Program-made: the position numbers and the translations under genes
Notes under the pieces: generated by a model
What the model was told of the DNA's origin: nothing
The model's input: only the letters and a program-made list of their open reading frames with translations
Databases searched by the model: none
Shown here: positions 56,476-64,000 of the stretch, one piece after another
How the letters are laid out: each line of letters begins with the position of its first letter
Position numbering within the stretch: position 1 is the stretch's first letter
Assembly: GCA_945878885.1 (NCBI GenBank)
Contig: CAMCUP010000008.1
Location: 1-64,000 of the forward strand
DNA from: Polynucleobacter meluiroseus
GTDB lineage: Bacteria > Pseudomonadota > Gammaproteobacteria > Burkholderiales > Burkholderiaceae
DNA length: 64,000 bases
Reading direction: 5' to 3'

Positions 56476-57597
56476 GTGCCAAGTTCTGCTGATCTAGTTC
56501 ACCTTAGTCAACATATTTTGTGGCTTACCTTCATCGTCACCATTTTGCTTGGTGCATTAATGCAATGGTCTAGCTTTTGTACCATGGGTGCAGTTTCGGA
56601 TGTCTTAGTGATGTCGGATTACACCCGATTGCGCCAATGGTCGCTGGCCATTGGGGTTGCCATAATTGGGGTAGCTATTTTAGCCTCGCAGGGCCATATT
56701 GATACGAGTAAATCGATCTATACCAGCAATCGTTTATTGTATTTATCTACCATTATTGGTAGTGTTTGTTTTGGTTTTGGAATGGTGCTGGCTTCAGGTT
56801 GCGGTAGCAAAACCTTAATTCGGATTGGCGGCGGTAATTTAAAGTCAGTCGTAGTATTTTTTGTTTTGGGTTTGGTTTCTTATATGACTTTAAAGGGTTT
56901 TTTGGCAGTATTGCGGGTAAGCACCATCGACACGCTATTTATTCCTCTCGGTACCTCTCAAGATCTACCAAGTATTTTGGCTCCTCATACGAGTGTAGCG
57001 AAGGCTAACTTACAACTTATATTTGGGTTACTGATTGGCGGCGCATGTGTGCTTTTTGCGTTGGCTAAAAAATCATTTTGGCAAATAGAAAACCTACTAG
57101 CCGGCTTTGGGGTTGGTTTAGCAATTGTGGCTATTTGGTGGGTTTCTGGGTATCTTGGATATATCGCTGAAGACCCGAAGACCCTCGAAGAGGTATTTTT
57201 AGCGACTAATTCTGGGCGCATGGAAAGCCTTTCGTTTGTAGCGCCGTATGCCTATACCCTCGATTGGTTGATTTTATTTAGCGATACTTCAAAAGTCTTA
57301 ACTGTAGGTATTGTTGCAGTTGGCGGCATTATTGTCGGCTCTTTTTTAAGCGCCATTCTCACTAAGACTTTTCGTTGGGAAACCTTTCATGGGGTAGAGG
57401 ACACTGGCAATCATTTACTTGGCGGTGCTTTAATGGGTTTTGGCGGGGTTACCGCTTTAGGTTGCACAATTGGTCAGGGTTTAAGTGGTATTTCAACCTT
57501 AGCGCTTGGTTCTTTTTTAGCCTTACCAGGTTTTATCGGCGGCGCTTGTTTGGGTCTCTGGTATTTACAATGGCGACTTGAACGACAGCTCAATTAA
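56476..57597 (+). CDS. YeeE/YedE family transporter, full length (thiosulfate, TsuA-like)
   Basis: A 373-residue protein with about nine or ten helices. Three Cys motifs mark the two repeats: SSFCTMGA (Cys35), ASGCGSKT (Cys109) and ALGCTIGQG (Cys330). In the structurally characterised TsuA these three conserved Cys form the thiosulfate relay, so uptake of thiosulfate or a related compound is inferred. The start is GTG 56476, four bases after the cytochrome stop. The function as exporter or importer of sulfur is not certain. Confidence 0.88.
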   Translation: MPSSADLVHLSQHILWLTFIVTILLGALMQWSSFCTMGAVSDVLVMSDYTRLRQWSLAIGVAIIGVAILASQGHIDTSKSIYTSNRLLYLSTIIGSVCFGFGMVLASGCGSKTLIRIGGGNLKSVVVFFVLGLVSYMTLKGFLAVLRVSTIDTLFIPLGTSQDLPSILAPHTSVAKANLQLIFGLLIGGACVLFALAKKSFWQIENLLAGFGVGLAIVAIWWVSGYLGYIAEDPKTLEEVFLATNSGRMESLSFVAPYAYTLDWLILFSDTSKVLTVGIVAVGGIIVGSFLSAILTKTFRWETFHGVEDTGNHLLGGALMGFGGVTALGCTIGQGLSGISTLALGSFLALPGFIGGACLGLWYLQWRLERQLN

Positions 57598-57608
57598 AAG
57601 GCCATAGC

Positions 57609-58040
57609 ATGCAAATTGATTGGACCGCATTTACACCGATTCCAGCGTTATTGGGCGGAGTTATTTTGGGCCTAGCTGCAGCACTTTATATTCATTTACA
57701 TGGTCGTCTTTTAGGGGTCAGCGGGATAGTGGGTGGCTTAACCAAACCCCAGGCAGGCGATTGGGCGTGGCGCCTGAGTTTTGTTGTTGGCCTATTGTCG
57801 AGCCCGCTCTTAGGCGGTTTATTTTTTGACTTGCATTCTGTACTGATTATTGATGCTGGCTGGGGCGCATTAATTCTGGCAGGGTTACTAGTTGGTTTTG
57901 GTGCTAGTTATGGGTCTGGGTGTACGAGTGGACATGGCATCTGTGGTCTTGCTCGACTTTCAGCAAGGTCTTTAGTAGCCACCATCGCTTTTATGGGTGC
58001 AGGTTTTTTTACCGTTTTTCTGCTCCGTCATGTTTTTTAA
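57609..58040 (+). CDS. YeeE/YedE family protein, half-size (DUF395), first of a pair
   Basis: A 143-residue membrane protein with four helices and the Cys motif GSGCTSGHGICGLARLS, one repeat of the YeeE/YedE family. With the next gene it resembles the split PmpA/PmpB pairs, which are thought to form a heterodimer equivalent to one full-length transporter. The ATG is 11 bases after the full-length transporter gene. Confidence 0.85.
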   Translation: MQIDWTAFTPIPALLGGVILGLAAALYIHLHGRLLGVSGIVGGLTKPQAGDWAWRLSFVVGLLSSPLLGGLFFDLHSVLIIDAGWGALILAGLLVGFGASYGSGCTSGHGICGLARLSARSLVATIAFMGAGFFTVFLLRHVF

Positions 58041-58060
58041 AATAAACTTGGAACAAGCTA

Positions 58061-58501
58061 ATGAAACATAGCTTTGGACTGCTAAGTCAATTTGCGATTG
58101 GGCTTATATTTGGCCTGGGTTTAATTATTTCAGGCATGACTAATCCCCAGAAAATTATTCATTTTCTCGACCTTGCTGGTAACTGGGACCCCAGCTTAAT
58201 TTTCGTTATGCTTGGCGGAATATTAGTTGGTTTAGCCTCTTTTTATCTTGCCAGCAAGCGCACTGAGACTTGGTTTGGTGGGCTAATACAGTGGCCCAAA
58301 AGTAGCCAAATTGATCGGCATTTAATTATTGGTAGCTTGTTATTTGGGGTAGGCTGGGGAATCGCTGGATTTTGCCCGGGTCCCGCGATCGTTGCCTTAG
58401 GTAGCGGCCATGAAAAGGCATTCGTTTTTACTTTGATGATGTTGGTTGGGATGTTAATTTATCAGTGGTTTGGCAATGATTTAAAAAACCGACTACATTA
58501 A
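58061..58501 (+). CDS. YeeE/YedE family protein, half-size (DUF6691), second of the pair
   Basis: A 146-residue membrane protein with four helices. It has the SGMTNPQKIIHFLDLAGNWDPSL start and the GFCPGPAIVALGSG motif with one Cys, typical of the DUF6691 (PmpB-like) half. It follows its partner after 20 bases. Together with the full-length protein the island holds three YeeE/YedE genes. Confidence 0.87.
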   Translation: MKHSFGLLSQFAIGLIFGLGLIISGMTNPQKIIHFLDLAGNWDPSLIFVMLGGILVGLASFYLASKRTETWFGGLIQWPKSSQIDRHLIIGSLLFGVGWGIAGFCPGPAIVALGSGHEKAFVFTLMMLVGMLIYQWFGNDLKNRLH

Positions 58502-58530
58502 TTCTATTATATGTATTGAAAGAGGCTGAA

Positions 58531-58887
58531 ATGAGTATTCCAATAGCTTGTCATAATGAATTGTTTGGTACTGCTGGGCAGATTACCCCGCATGATTTGG
58601 CTGATATTGCCGCGCAGGGCTATAAAAGTGTAATTAACAACCGCCCCGATTATGAGGAAGGTCCTGAGCAAGCTCCGCATGAAAATATTCAGGCTGAGGC
58701 TTTAAAGCTTGGCTTAAATTATGCTTTTCTGCCAGTTATTAGCGGTGCAATAACGCTTGAGCAAGTCCAGGAAATGGCGCGTTTACTAAAAACCATGCCT
58801 GTCCCAATTTTGGCCTTTTGTCGTTCGGGTGCGCGCTCAACTAATTTATACCAAATGGCTGTTAATCTTAATCAAGAGCGCAGCTAA
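58531..58887 (+). CDS. TIGR01244/DUF442 family phosphatase- or sulfurtransferase-like protein
   Basis: A 118-residue protein from ATG 58531, which follows AAAGAGG; the track starts five codons early. It has the Cys-phosphatase-like P-loop FCRSGARSTNLY (CX5R), and GYKSVINNRPDYEEGPEQAP, the Blh/TIGR01244 pattern also seen fused to MBL-fold proteins. These domains occur near sulfide oxidation genes and are often listed as sulfur transferases, but the activity is not proven. Its stop overlaps the next ATG. Confidence 0.85.
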   Translation: MSIPIACHNELFGTAGQITPHDLADIAAQGYKSVINNRPDYEEGPEQAPHENIQAEALKLGLNYAFLPVISGAITLEQVQEMARLLKTMPVPILAFCRSGARSTNLYQMAVNLNQERS

Positions 58888-59204
58888 TGCCCCGCTTATT
58901 AAATGATCAAGAACGCAATGCGATGCGCTTAAATTACCCAGCCTGGCAGATGCTAGAAAATCGCGATGCCATTAGTCGCACTTTTTTATTTCCAGATTTT
59001 AAAATTGCTTTTGCTTTTATGCAGCAGTGTGCCGAATATGCAGAAAAAATTGATCATCATCCGGAGTGGCTCAATATCTGGAATCGGCTTGAGGTGGTTC
59101 TAGCAACGCATAGTGCTGGTGGATTAACTAGCCTCGATTTGCAATTAGCCGAATTTATGGATCGTACTGCTAATTCTATAGGCTTGCAGCAGCCTGGAGC
59201 GTAA
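58887..59204 (+). CDS. phhB: Pterin-4a-carbinolamine dehydratase
   Basis: A 105-residue protein of the PCD family with the signature DHHPEWLNIWNRLEVVLATHSAGGLTSLDLQLA, including the His-His-x-x-x-His catalytic arrangement (HHPEW, THSAGG). PCDs recycle pterin cofactors of aromatic hydroxylases, and a subset has been linked by comparative genomics to molybdenum-cofactor enzymes. No phenylalanine hydroxylase gene is in the window. The start overlaps the preceding stop by one base. Confidence 0.88.
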   Translation: MPRLLNDQERNAMRLNYPAWQMLENRDAISRTFLFPDFKIAFAFMQQCAEYAEKIDHHPEWLNIWNRLEVVLATHSAGGLTSLDLQLAEFMDRTANSIGLQQPGA

Positions 59205-59206
59205 AC

Positions 59207-59635
59207 ATGAGCACTTGGTTTATGCGGCGTAATTGTTCATTTACGCCACTACAATTAATTTATTTTTATATTTCTTTGGTCGGTTTTTCTTTACTAATCG
59301 CCATCTATTTTTTATGGATAGGTGTTTGGGTGATTATTTGCTTTACCTTGTTTGAATTAACTGCGGTCGCTATTGCCTTGTTGATTTATTCGCGTCATGC
59401 ACTTGATTATGAAAAAATTTCCGTGGATGGCGATTTGTTCATTTATGAGAAAAGCTGGGGTGGGCAGCTAACTCGGCAACAATGGAATGCGCGCTGGGTA
59501 AAGTTGATTCATATGCATAATGACCCTAACCAACTGGCCCTGCGGTATGGCAATGAGCATAAACCAATTGGCATTTTTTTACGCAATGTTGATCGCCCCC
59601 GTTTTGAACATGACTTACGTTTGCACTTGGCTTAA
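59207..59635 (+). CDS. DUF2244 family membrane protein
   Basis: A 142-residue protein with two N-terminal helices (FTPLQLIYFYISLVGFSLLIAIYFL and VWVIICFTLFELTAVAIALLIYSRHA) and a beta-rich cytoplasmic part ending in RPRFEHDLRLHL. The pattern NCSFTPLQ ... ALDYEKISVDGD is that of DUF2244, commonly annotated as hypothetical in proteobacteria, often near cytochrome oxidase genes. It follows the PCD gene after two bases. Confidence 0.82.
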   Translation: MSTWFMRRNCSFTPLQLIYFYISLVGFSLLIAIYFLWIGVWVIICFTLFELTAVAIALLIYSRHALDYEKISVDGDLFIYEKSWGGQLTRQQWNARWVKLIHMHNDPNQLALRYGNEHKPIGIFLRNVDRPRFEHDLRLHLA

Positions 59636-59677
59636 GTGAATCAAGGCATTTATAAGAATTAATACTGAGAATTAATA

Positions 59678-60097
59678 ATGAGAATTGAAATACCTGAAAC
59701 TAAGCGCTTCGTTCACGAGACGACTATGGATATTCGCTGGGGCGATATGGATGCGTTTCAGCATGTGAACAATACGCTCTATTTTCGTTATATGGAGCAA
59801 TCGCGAATCGACTGGATTGTCTCGTTAGGTTTTACGAATATGGTTAATAAAGAAGCATTGCTGATGGTAAATGGGTTCTGTAATTTTTATGCGCAATTAT
59901 CTTTCCCAGGAAGATTGCTTGTGCAAACCTTTATCGGGGCGATTGGCAATTCAAGTATTGATTTATATAACACGATTGCTTTAGTTGAAGAACCCACAAA
60001 AATTTGTGCTGCAGGAGGGGCCACCATGGTTTGGGTTGATCTTGCCACTAATAAGGCGCGACCTTGGCCCGAGCATATTTTAAAAATATTGCAATAA
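59678..60097 (+). CDS. Acyl-CoA thioesterase, 4HBT/YbgC-like
   Basis: A 139-residue hot-dog-fold protein. The catalytic motif WGDMDAFQHVNNTLYFRYMEQSR with the general-base Asp and the FAQLSFPGRLLV-like segment FYAQLSFPGRLLVQTFIG are those of the YbgC/FcbC-type thioesterase family. The substrate is unknown. It is separated from DUF2244 by 42 bases and from mnmH by three. Confidence 0.88.
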   Translation: MRIEIPETKRFVHETTMDIRWGDMDAFQHVNNTLYFRYMEQSRIDWIVSLGFTNMVNKEALLMVNGFCNFYAQLSFPGRLLVQTFIGAIGNSSIDLYNTIALVEEPTKICAAGGATMVWVDLATNKARPWPEHILKILQ

Positions 60098-60100
60098 ATT

Positions 60101-61168
60101 GTGCCGAAGTTAGAAGCCAAAATAACACCCAAGACGGTTGATGATTTCGCTCAATACGATGCAATTATTGATACCCGCTCACCCTTAGAATTTGCTTTAG
60201 ATCATATTCCTGGCGCGATTAATTATCCTGTTCTCACTAACGAAGAGCGGGCTCGTATTGGCACAATTTATAAAAATGAATCGCCTTTTGCGGCTAAAAA
60301 AATAGGCGCTGCTTTAGTGGCACGCAATATTTCAAATCACTTGGAAAAACATTTTTTAGCCCTGCCATATGCTTGGCGCCCCTTAGTTTACTGTTGGCGT
60401 GGGGGTGAACGTAGCGGGGCGTTTACCCTTATTTTGAATCGCATTGGCTGGAAGGCTGAGCAACTAGAAGGTGGTTATCAAGCTTTTAGACGTCAGGTGA
60501 TTAGCGATTTAAATGGTTTTGCGAGCCAATTTTCTTTTATTGTGATTTGTGGCATGACGGGTAGTGGTAAAACTCGCCTTTTAGCTGAGCTACAAACGCA
60601 AAGTGCTCAAGTGCTCGATCTTGAAGCGTTAGCTATGCATCGAGGTTCGGTTTTGGGTCATGATCCTAATAACCTGCAGCCAAGTCAAAAAGGCTTTGAA
60701 ACTGCGCTTTGGCATTCTTTGGGCAAGCTTAATCCCAAGCAGCCAGTTTATGTTGAGTCTGAAAGTAAAAAAGTGGGTGGCTTGCACATTCCTGAAGCCT
60801 TGATGGAGCGAATTCGCGCGGGCACGTGCATCGAAATTGAGGTAGACATTGCGCTACGAGTGCAATGGTTAATGGATCAGTATCAACATTTTCTAATTGA
60901 TGTTGTGACGCTCGAAACGCGGTTAGTTAGTCTGACTTCACGTTATGGCAGGGCAACCATCGAAAAGTGGAGTACTGCTGCTCATGAGGGTAAATTTACA
61001 GAACTAGTTCAAGAGTTATTGCTCAAGCATTACGACCCAGCATATCAGGGGTCGATTGAGCGTAATTTTAAGCAATATGACACTAAACGCAGTGTGCGCT
61101 TAGTGGGTATTAGCAATCAAGCATTTGGCAACTTAGCTAATCAGGTACTAGACTTAAAGCAAACTTAA
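60101..61168 (+). CDS. mnmH: tRNA 2-selenouridine synthase (geranyl/seleno-transferase)
   Basis: A 355-residue two-domain protein (E. coli about 364). The rhodanese-like domain comes first ([25 protein letters not shown]) with the catalytic Cys in [11 protein letters not shown], and then a P-loop domain with [14 protein letters not shown]. It converts 2-thiouridine 34 to geranylthio- and selenouridine in tRNA Lys, Glu and Gln. The start GTG 60101 lies three bases after the thioesterase stop. It needs selenophosphate (SelD), whose gene is not in the window. Confidence 0.93.
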   Translation: MPKLEAKITPKTVDDFAQYDAIIDTRSPLEFALDHIPGAINYPVLTNEERARIGTIYKNESPFAAKKIGAALVARNISNHLEKHFLALPYAWRPLVYCWRGGERSGAFTLILNRIGWKAEQLEGGYQAFRRQVISDLNGFASQFSFIVICGMTGSGKTRLLAELQTQSAQVLDLEALAMHRGSVLGHDPNNLQPSQKGFETALWHSLGKLNPKQPVYVESESKKVGGLHIPEALMERIRAGTCIEIEVDIALRVQWLMDQYQHFLIDVVTLETRLVSLTSRYGRATIEKWSTAAHEGKFTELVQELLLKHYDPAYQGSIERNFKQYDTKRSVRLVGISNQAFGNLANQVLDLKQT

Positions 61169-62364
61169 TTAAAGGCTTGAATGCCTGTTTGGGCGCGCCC
61201 TAAAATTAAGGCATGAATATCATGTGTACCTTCATAAGTATTCACAACCTCTAAATTAAGTAAGTGCCGAATCACGCCATACTCATCTGAAATGCCATTA
61301 CCGCCATGCATATCGCGGGCCATGCGGGCAATTTCTAAAGCTTTGCCACAGGAATTTCGTTTCATAATCGAGGTAATTTCAGGGGATGCGAGATGCTCAT
61401 CTTTCATGCGGCCTAAACGTAAGCAGCCCTGTAGACCGAGGCAAATTTCAGTTTGCATGTCGGCAAGTTTTTTTTGAATTAGTTGGTTGGCAGCCAAGGG
61501 ACGACCAAATTGCTCCCGGTCGAGGGTATATTGCCGCGCTGCATGCCAACAAAATTCAGCTGCCCCTAAGGCGCCCCAAGCAATACCGTAGCGCGCAGAG
61601 TTTAAACATGTGAAGGGGCCTTTTAAGCCAGTAACGTGCGGCAATTCATTTTCAGTTGGCACAAATACTTTATCCATCACAATTTCGCCAGTAATAGATG
61701 CGCGCAAACCCATCTTGCCAGTAATTTTTGGTGTGCTTAAACCCCGCATACCCTTTTCAAGAATAAAGCCACGGATCTCGCCAGCATCATTTTTTGCCCA
61801 AACCACAAAGACATCGGCAATGGGGGAGTTAGAAATCCACATTTTGGCCCCTGACAATTCAAAGCCACCCGGAACGCTATGGGCCCGAGTAATCATGCCA
61901 CCTGCATCAGAGCCAAAGTTGGGTTCAGTAAGACCAAAACAGCCAATGAGTTCGCCAGTAGCTAATTTAGGTAAATATTTTTGTTTTTGTTCTAGGCTAC
62001 CAAATTCATTGATCGGCACCATAACCAATGACGACTGTACGCTCATCATCGATCGGTAACCCGAGTCAACTCGCTCGATTTCTCGGGCAATAAGACCATA
62101 AGAAACATAATTTAAATTGGCGCCGCCAAATTCTTCAGGGATAGTGATACCAAGCAAGCCCAATTCACCCATTTCTCGAAAAATACTCGCATCAGCTCCT
62201 TCATCACGAAAGTCGGCCTGAATACGAGGCGCTAGGCGCCCTTGAGCATATTCAAAGGCAGCTTCACGTACCATTCGCTCTTCAGTGGTAAGTTGTTGGT
62301 CTAAAAGTAGGGGATCAGCCCAATTAAATGGGGTTTTACTTTTAGGCGAGGGTGTTTTGCTCAT
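61165..62364 (-). CDS. gcdH: Glutaryl-CoA dehydrogenase
   Basis: FAD enzyme converting glutaryl-CoA to crotonyl-CoA in lysine and tryptophan degradation. The 399-residue protein ends with the group-specific [25 protein letters not shown] including the catalytic Glu, plus the start [23 protein letters not shown] and [15 protein letters not shown]. The stop codon overlaps that of convergent mnmH; the last four bases are shared. Confidence 0.94.
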   Translation of the reverse strand: MSKTPSPKSKTPFNWADPLLLDQQLTTEERMVREAAFEYAQGRLAPRIQADFRDEGADASIFREMGELGLLGITIPEEFGGANLNYVSYGLIAREIERVDSGYRSMMSVQSSLVMVPINEFGSLEQKQKYLPKLATGELIGCFGLTEPNFGSDAGGMITRAHSVPGGFELSGAKMWISNSPIADVFVVWAKNDAGEIRGFILEKGMRGLSTPKITGKMGLRASITGEIVMDKVFVPTENELPHVTGLKGPFTCLNSARYGIAWGALGAAEFCWHAARQYTLDREQFGRPLAANQLIQKKLADMQTEICLGLQGCLRLGRMKDEHLASPEITSIMKRNSCGKALEIARMARDMHGGNGISDEYGVIRHLLNLEVVNTYEGTHDIHALILGRAQTGIQAFN

Positions 62365-62467
62365 TCGATTTACTCACTTTTCCCGGCGATGAAATTGGGC
62401 TGGGCAAAATCACCCAATTAGCACTATTCTATTCAATTAATCACTTTTCGATCTAGCGCGCCTCGCT

Positions 62468-63193
62468 ATGGAAAAAAACCCGCCACCGCGCCGCCATTAC
62501 CGCTACTACGATTTAATCCTGGTGGCTTTTGTAGTTGTGCTGCTTTGCTCGAATTTTATTGGCGCTGGTAAGGCAGGAACGATCGATTTACCCTATTTTG
62601 GCCCCATTATCTTTGGTGCTGGAGTGCTTTTTTTTCCGATCGCCTATTTTTTTGGCGATATCATAACCGAGGTTTATGGCTATGCCTATGATCGACGTGC
62701 AGTGTGGGCAGGGTTTGCCGCTTTAATTTTTGCTGCAATCATGGCGCAAGTTGTAATTGCATTACCGATAGCCCCAGGCTCTTATATGGCGAATTATCAG
62801 CAAGGCTTAGAAACCGTGTTTGGTAATTCATGGCGTATTGCCTTAGCTTCAATTACTGCCTTTTGGTTCGGTAGCTTTGCTAATGCGTTTATTTTGGCAA
62901 AATTGAAAATTGCTACTGCCGGACGTTTTTTATGGCTGCGGGCAATTGGCTCAACCGCCGTAGGCGAGTTAATCGATTCATCCCTATTTTATTTGCTGGC
63001 GTTTTATGGTATTTGGCCACTAGCTGAACTGCTGCAAATTGCCTTAGCGCAATATGTATTAAAAACCAGCTGGGAAGTGCTCGCCACCCCGCTAACGTAT
63101 TGGGTAGTTAATTATTTAAAACGCAAAGAACAAGAAGATCATTATGATATCCATACTAATTTCACCCCCTTTCGCATGCGCGTTGACCGCTAG
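62468..63193 (+). CDS. Queuosine precursor transporter (QPTR, YhhQ family)
   Basis: A 241-residue membrane protein with about six helices and the DUF165/VUT signatures [42 protein letters not shown] and [11 protein letters not shown]. YhhQ of E. coli imports preQ0/preQ1 for tRNA queuosine synthesis. The gene lies 103 bases after gcdH's start, divergent from it, and eight bases before msrP. Confidence 0.9.
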   Translation: MEKNPPPRRHYRYYDLILVAFVVVLLCSNFIGAGKAGTIDLPYFGPIIFGAGVLFFPIAYFFGDIITEVYGYAYDRRAVWAGFAALIFAAIMAQVVIALPIAPGSYMANYQQGLETVFGNSWRIALASITAFWFGSFANAFILAKLKIATAGRFLWLRAIGSTAVGELIDSSLFYLLAFYGIWPLAELLQIALAQYVLKTSWEVLATPLTYWVVNYLKRKEQEDHYDIHTNFTPFRMRVDR

Positions 63194-63201
63194 GAGAAGC
63201 T

Positions 63202-64000
63202 ATGCAGCCCTTTATTGATCCCACCATATTACCCAGTGAAATTACCCCGAAAGCAATTTTTGAACGCCGCCGTGCATTAATTAAAGCGGCAGCAGCAGGT
63301 AGTTTCGGCGCGGGCTTGGCGCCTTGGTTTAGTCGCGCAGCATTTGCTCAGGCTGCACCTGCTGGCCCGCCGGCAGGAGGCGTTAAATTAAAATCCACAC
63401 CCTCAAGTTATTCAACTACCGAAACCCTATCTTCTTATAAAGATGTCACTACTTATAATAATTTTTATGAGTTTGGTACCGATAAAGCCCAGCCTCATGA
63501 GACTGCTAAAAGCTTGGAAACTAGACCATGGACTGTTACCGTTGAGGGCCTAGTCAAAAAGCCGCAGACTTTTGATATCGATGCCTTGCTCAAATTGGCA
63601 CCAATGGAAGAGCGCATTTATCGGATGCGATGTGTGGAAGGCTGGTCGATGGTAATTCCTTGGAATGGCTATTCCTTATCTAAACTACTCAGCGTAGTTG
63701 AGCCCACTAGTGCAGCTAAATACGTTGAATTTATTTCCCTAGCTGATCGCAAGCAAATGCCTGGCGTGAATTCATCAGTACTAAATTGGCCTTATCGTGA
63801 GGGCTTACGCTTAGACGAGGCAATGAATCCATTGGCCTTGCTCACTTTTGGTTTATATGGTGAGGCGTTGCCTAAGCAAAATGGCGCCCCTGTACGTATG
63901 GTTATTCCATGGAAGTATGGTTTTAAAAGTGCTAAGTCAATCGTTAAAATTCGTTTAACCGATCAGCAACCGCCAACTAGCTGGAATACATCGGCTCCAA
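63202..64000 (+). CDS. msrP: Protein-methionine-sulfoxide reductase catalytic subunit MsrP (partial)
   Basis: Molybdopterin enzyme (formerly YedY) that repairs oxidised methionines in periplasmic proteins. The frame is open from ATG 63202 (RBS TAGGAG) to the end of the window, 266 codons; the family is about 330. It has a twin-arginine signal ([13 protein letters not shown]) and the Mo-binding Cys in [15 protein letters not shown]. It was absent from the ORF track because no stop is present. The membrane partner MsrQ is expected just downstream. Confidence 0.95.
   Translation, partial: MQPFIDPTILPSEITPKAIFERRRALIKAAAAGSFGAGLAPWFSRAAFAQAAPAGPPAGGVKLKSTPSSYSTTETLSSYKDVTTYNNFYEFGTDKAQPHETAKSLETRPWTVTVEGLVKKPQTFDIDALLKLAPMEERIYRMRCVEGWSMVIPWNGYSLSKLLSVVEPTSAAKYVEFISLADRKQMPGVNSSVLNWPYREGLRLDEAMNPLALLTFGLYGEALPKQNGAPVRMVIPWKYGFKSAKSIVKIRLTDQQPPTSWNTSAP

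Noticed and set aside
61610-62059. 149-codon plus-strand ORF opposite gcdH
   Set aside because: Antisense to conserved acyl-CoA dehydrogenase sequence; no ribosome site or domain.
1-64000. CRISPR array, insertion sequence, prophage or tRNA gene
   Set aside because: No regularly spaced repeats, transposase or integrase signatures, or cloverleaf-like sequences were recognised in reading the window; a dedicated tRNA scan was not possible.

Overview
The window reads as a contiguous stretch of chromosome from a betaproteobacterium of the Burkholderiales, most likely Polynucleobacter or a close freshwater relative. The basis is gene content and order (aceE-aceF-lpdA plus phasin; mdh-gntR-sdhCDAB-sdhE-gltA-leuC-ecn-leuD-leuB-asd-fimV-truA-trpF-trpB-trpA-accD-folC-SPOR-cvpA-purF-metZ), a composition that looks low in G+C for Burkholderiaceae, and small gene spacings. 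The genus is an inference. I saw no rRNA, tRNA, IS element, prophage or CRISPR array.

Layout. 0-3.3 kb: end of the pyruvate dehydrogenase operon, closed by a bidirectional terminator shared with a convergent PHA phasin. 4.2-6.3 kb: EamA permease and a D,D-carboxypeptidase. 6.4-19.6 kb: a long minus-strand run of housekeeping genes (IclR regulator, pyrD, bpt, aat, Nudix, pabBC fusion, cyclophilin, umuDC under a LexA box, rarA, DUF3429, 3-hydroxybutyryl-CoA dehydrogenase, GST, aminotransferase). 19.6-23 kb: yaaA, DUF2863, a small secreted protein, mdh. 23.2-29 kb: a HutC-type GntR regulator followed by sdhCDAB-sdhE-gltA. 29-45.2 kb: one nearly gap-free plus-strand run for leucine, threonine/lysine/methionine (asd, metZ), tryptophan, fatty acid, folate and purine synthesis, with cell-envelope genes (entericidin-like lipoprotein, FimV-like, SPOR, CvpA) interspersed.

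45.4-61.2 kb is the accessory part: modBC (no modA beside it) divergent from an ArsR/BigR-type regulator and a thiosulfate-oxidation island, soxCDYZAXB, then a secreted DsrE, a SoxH-like metallo-beta-lactamase, a tiny monoheme cytochrome c, three YeeE/YedE (thiosulfate or sulfur) transport proteins, a TIGR01244-type phosphatase/sulfurtransferase, a pterin carbinolamine dehydratase, DUF2244, a thioesterase and mnmH. The regulator has two cysteines 66 residues apart, the spacing of the persulfide-sensing pair in SqrR/BigR, and AT-rich inverted repeats sit at its own promoter and directly before soxC. The window closes with glutaryl-CoA dehydrogenase, a queuosine-precursor transporter and the start of the molybdoenzyme MsrP.

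How it fits together: the PDH complex, SDH, citrate synthase, MDH and glutaryl-CoA dehydrogenase give an aerobic, organic-acid-based central metabolism; the Sox system would supply extra electrons from thiosulfate, with SoxC (and MsrP) creating a molybdenum demand that modBC could serve.
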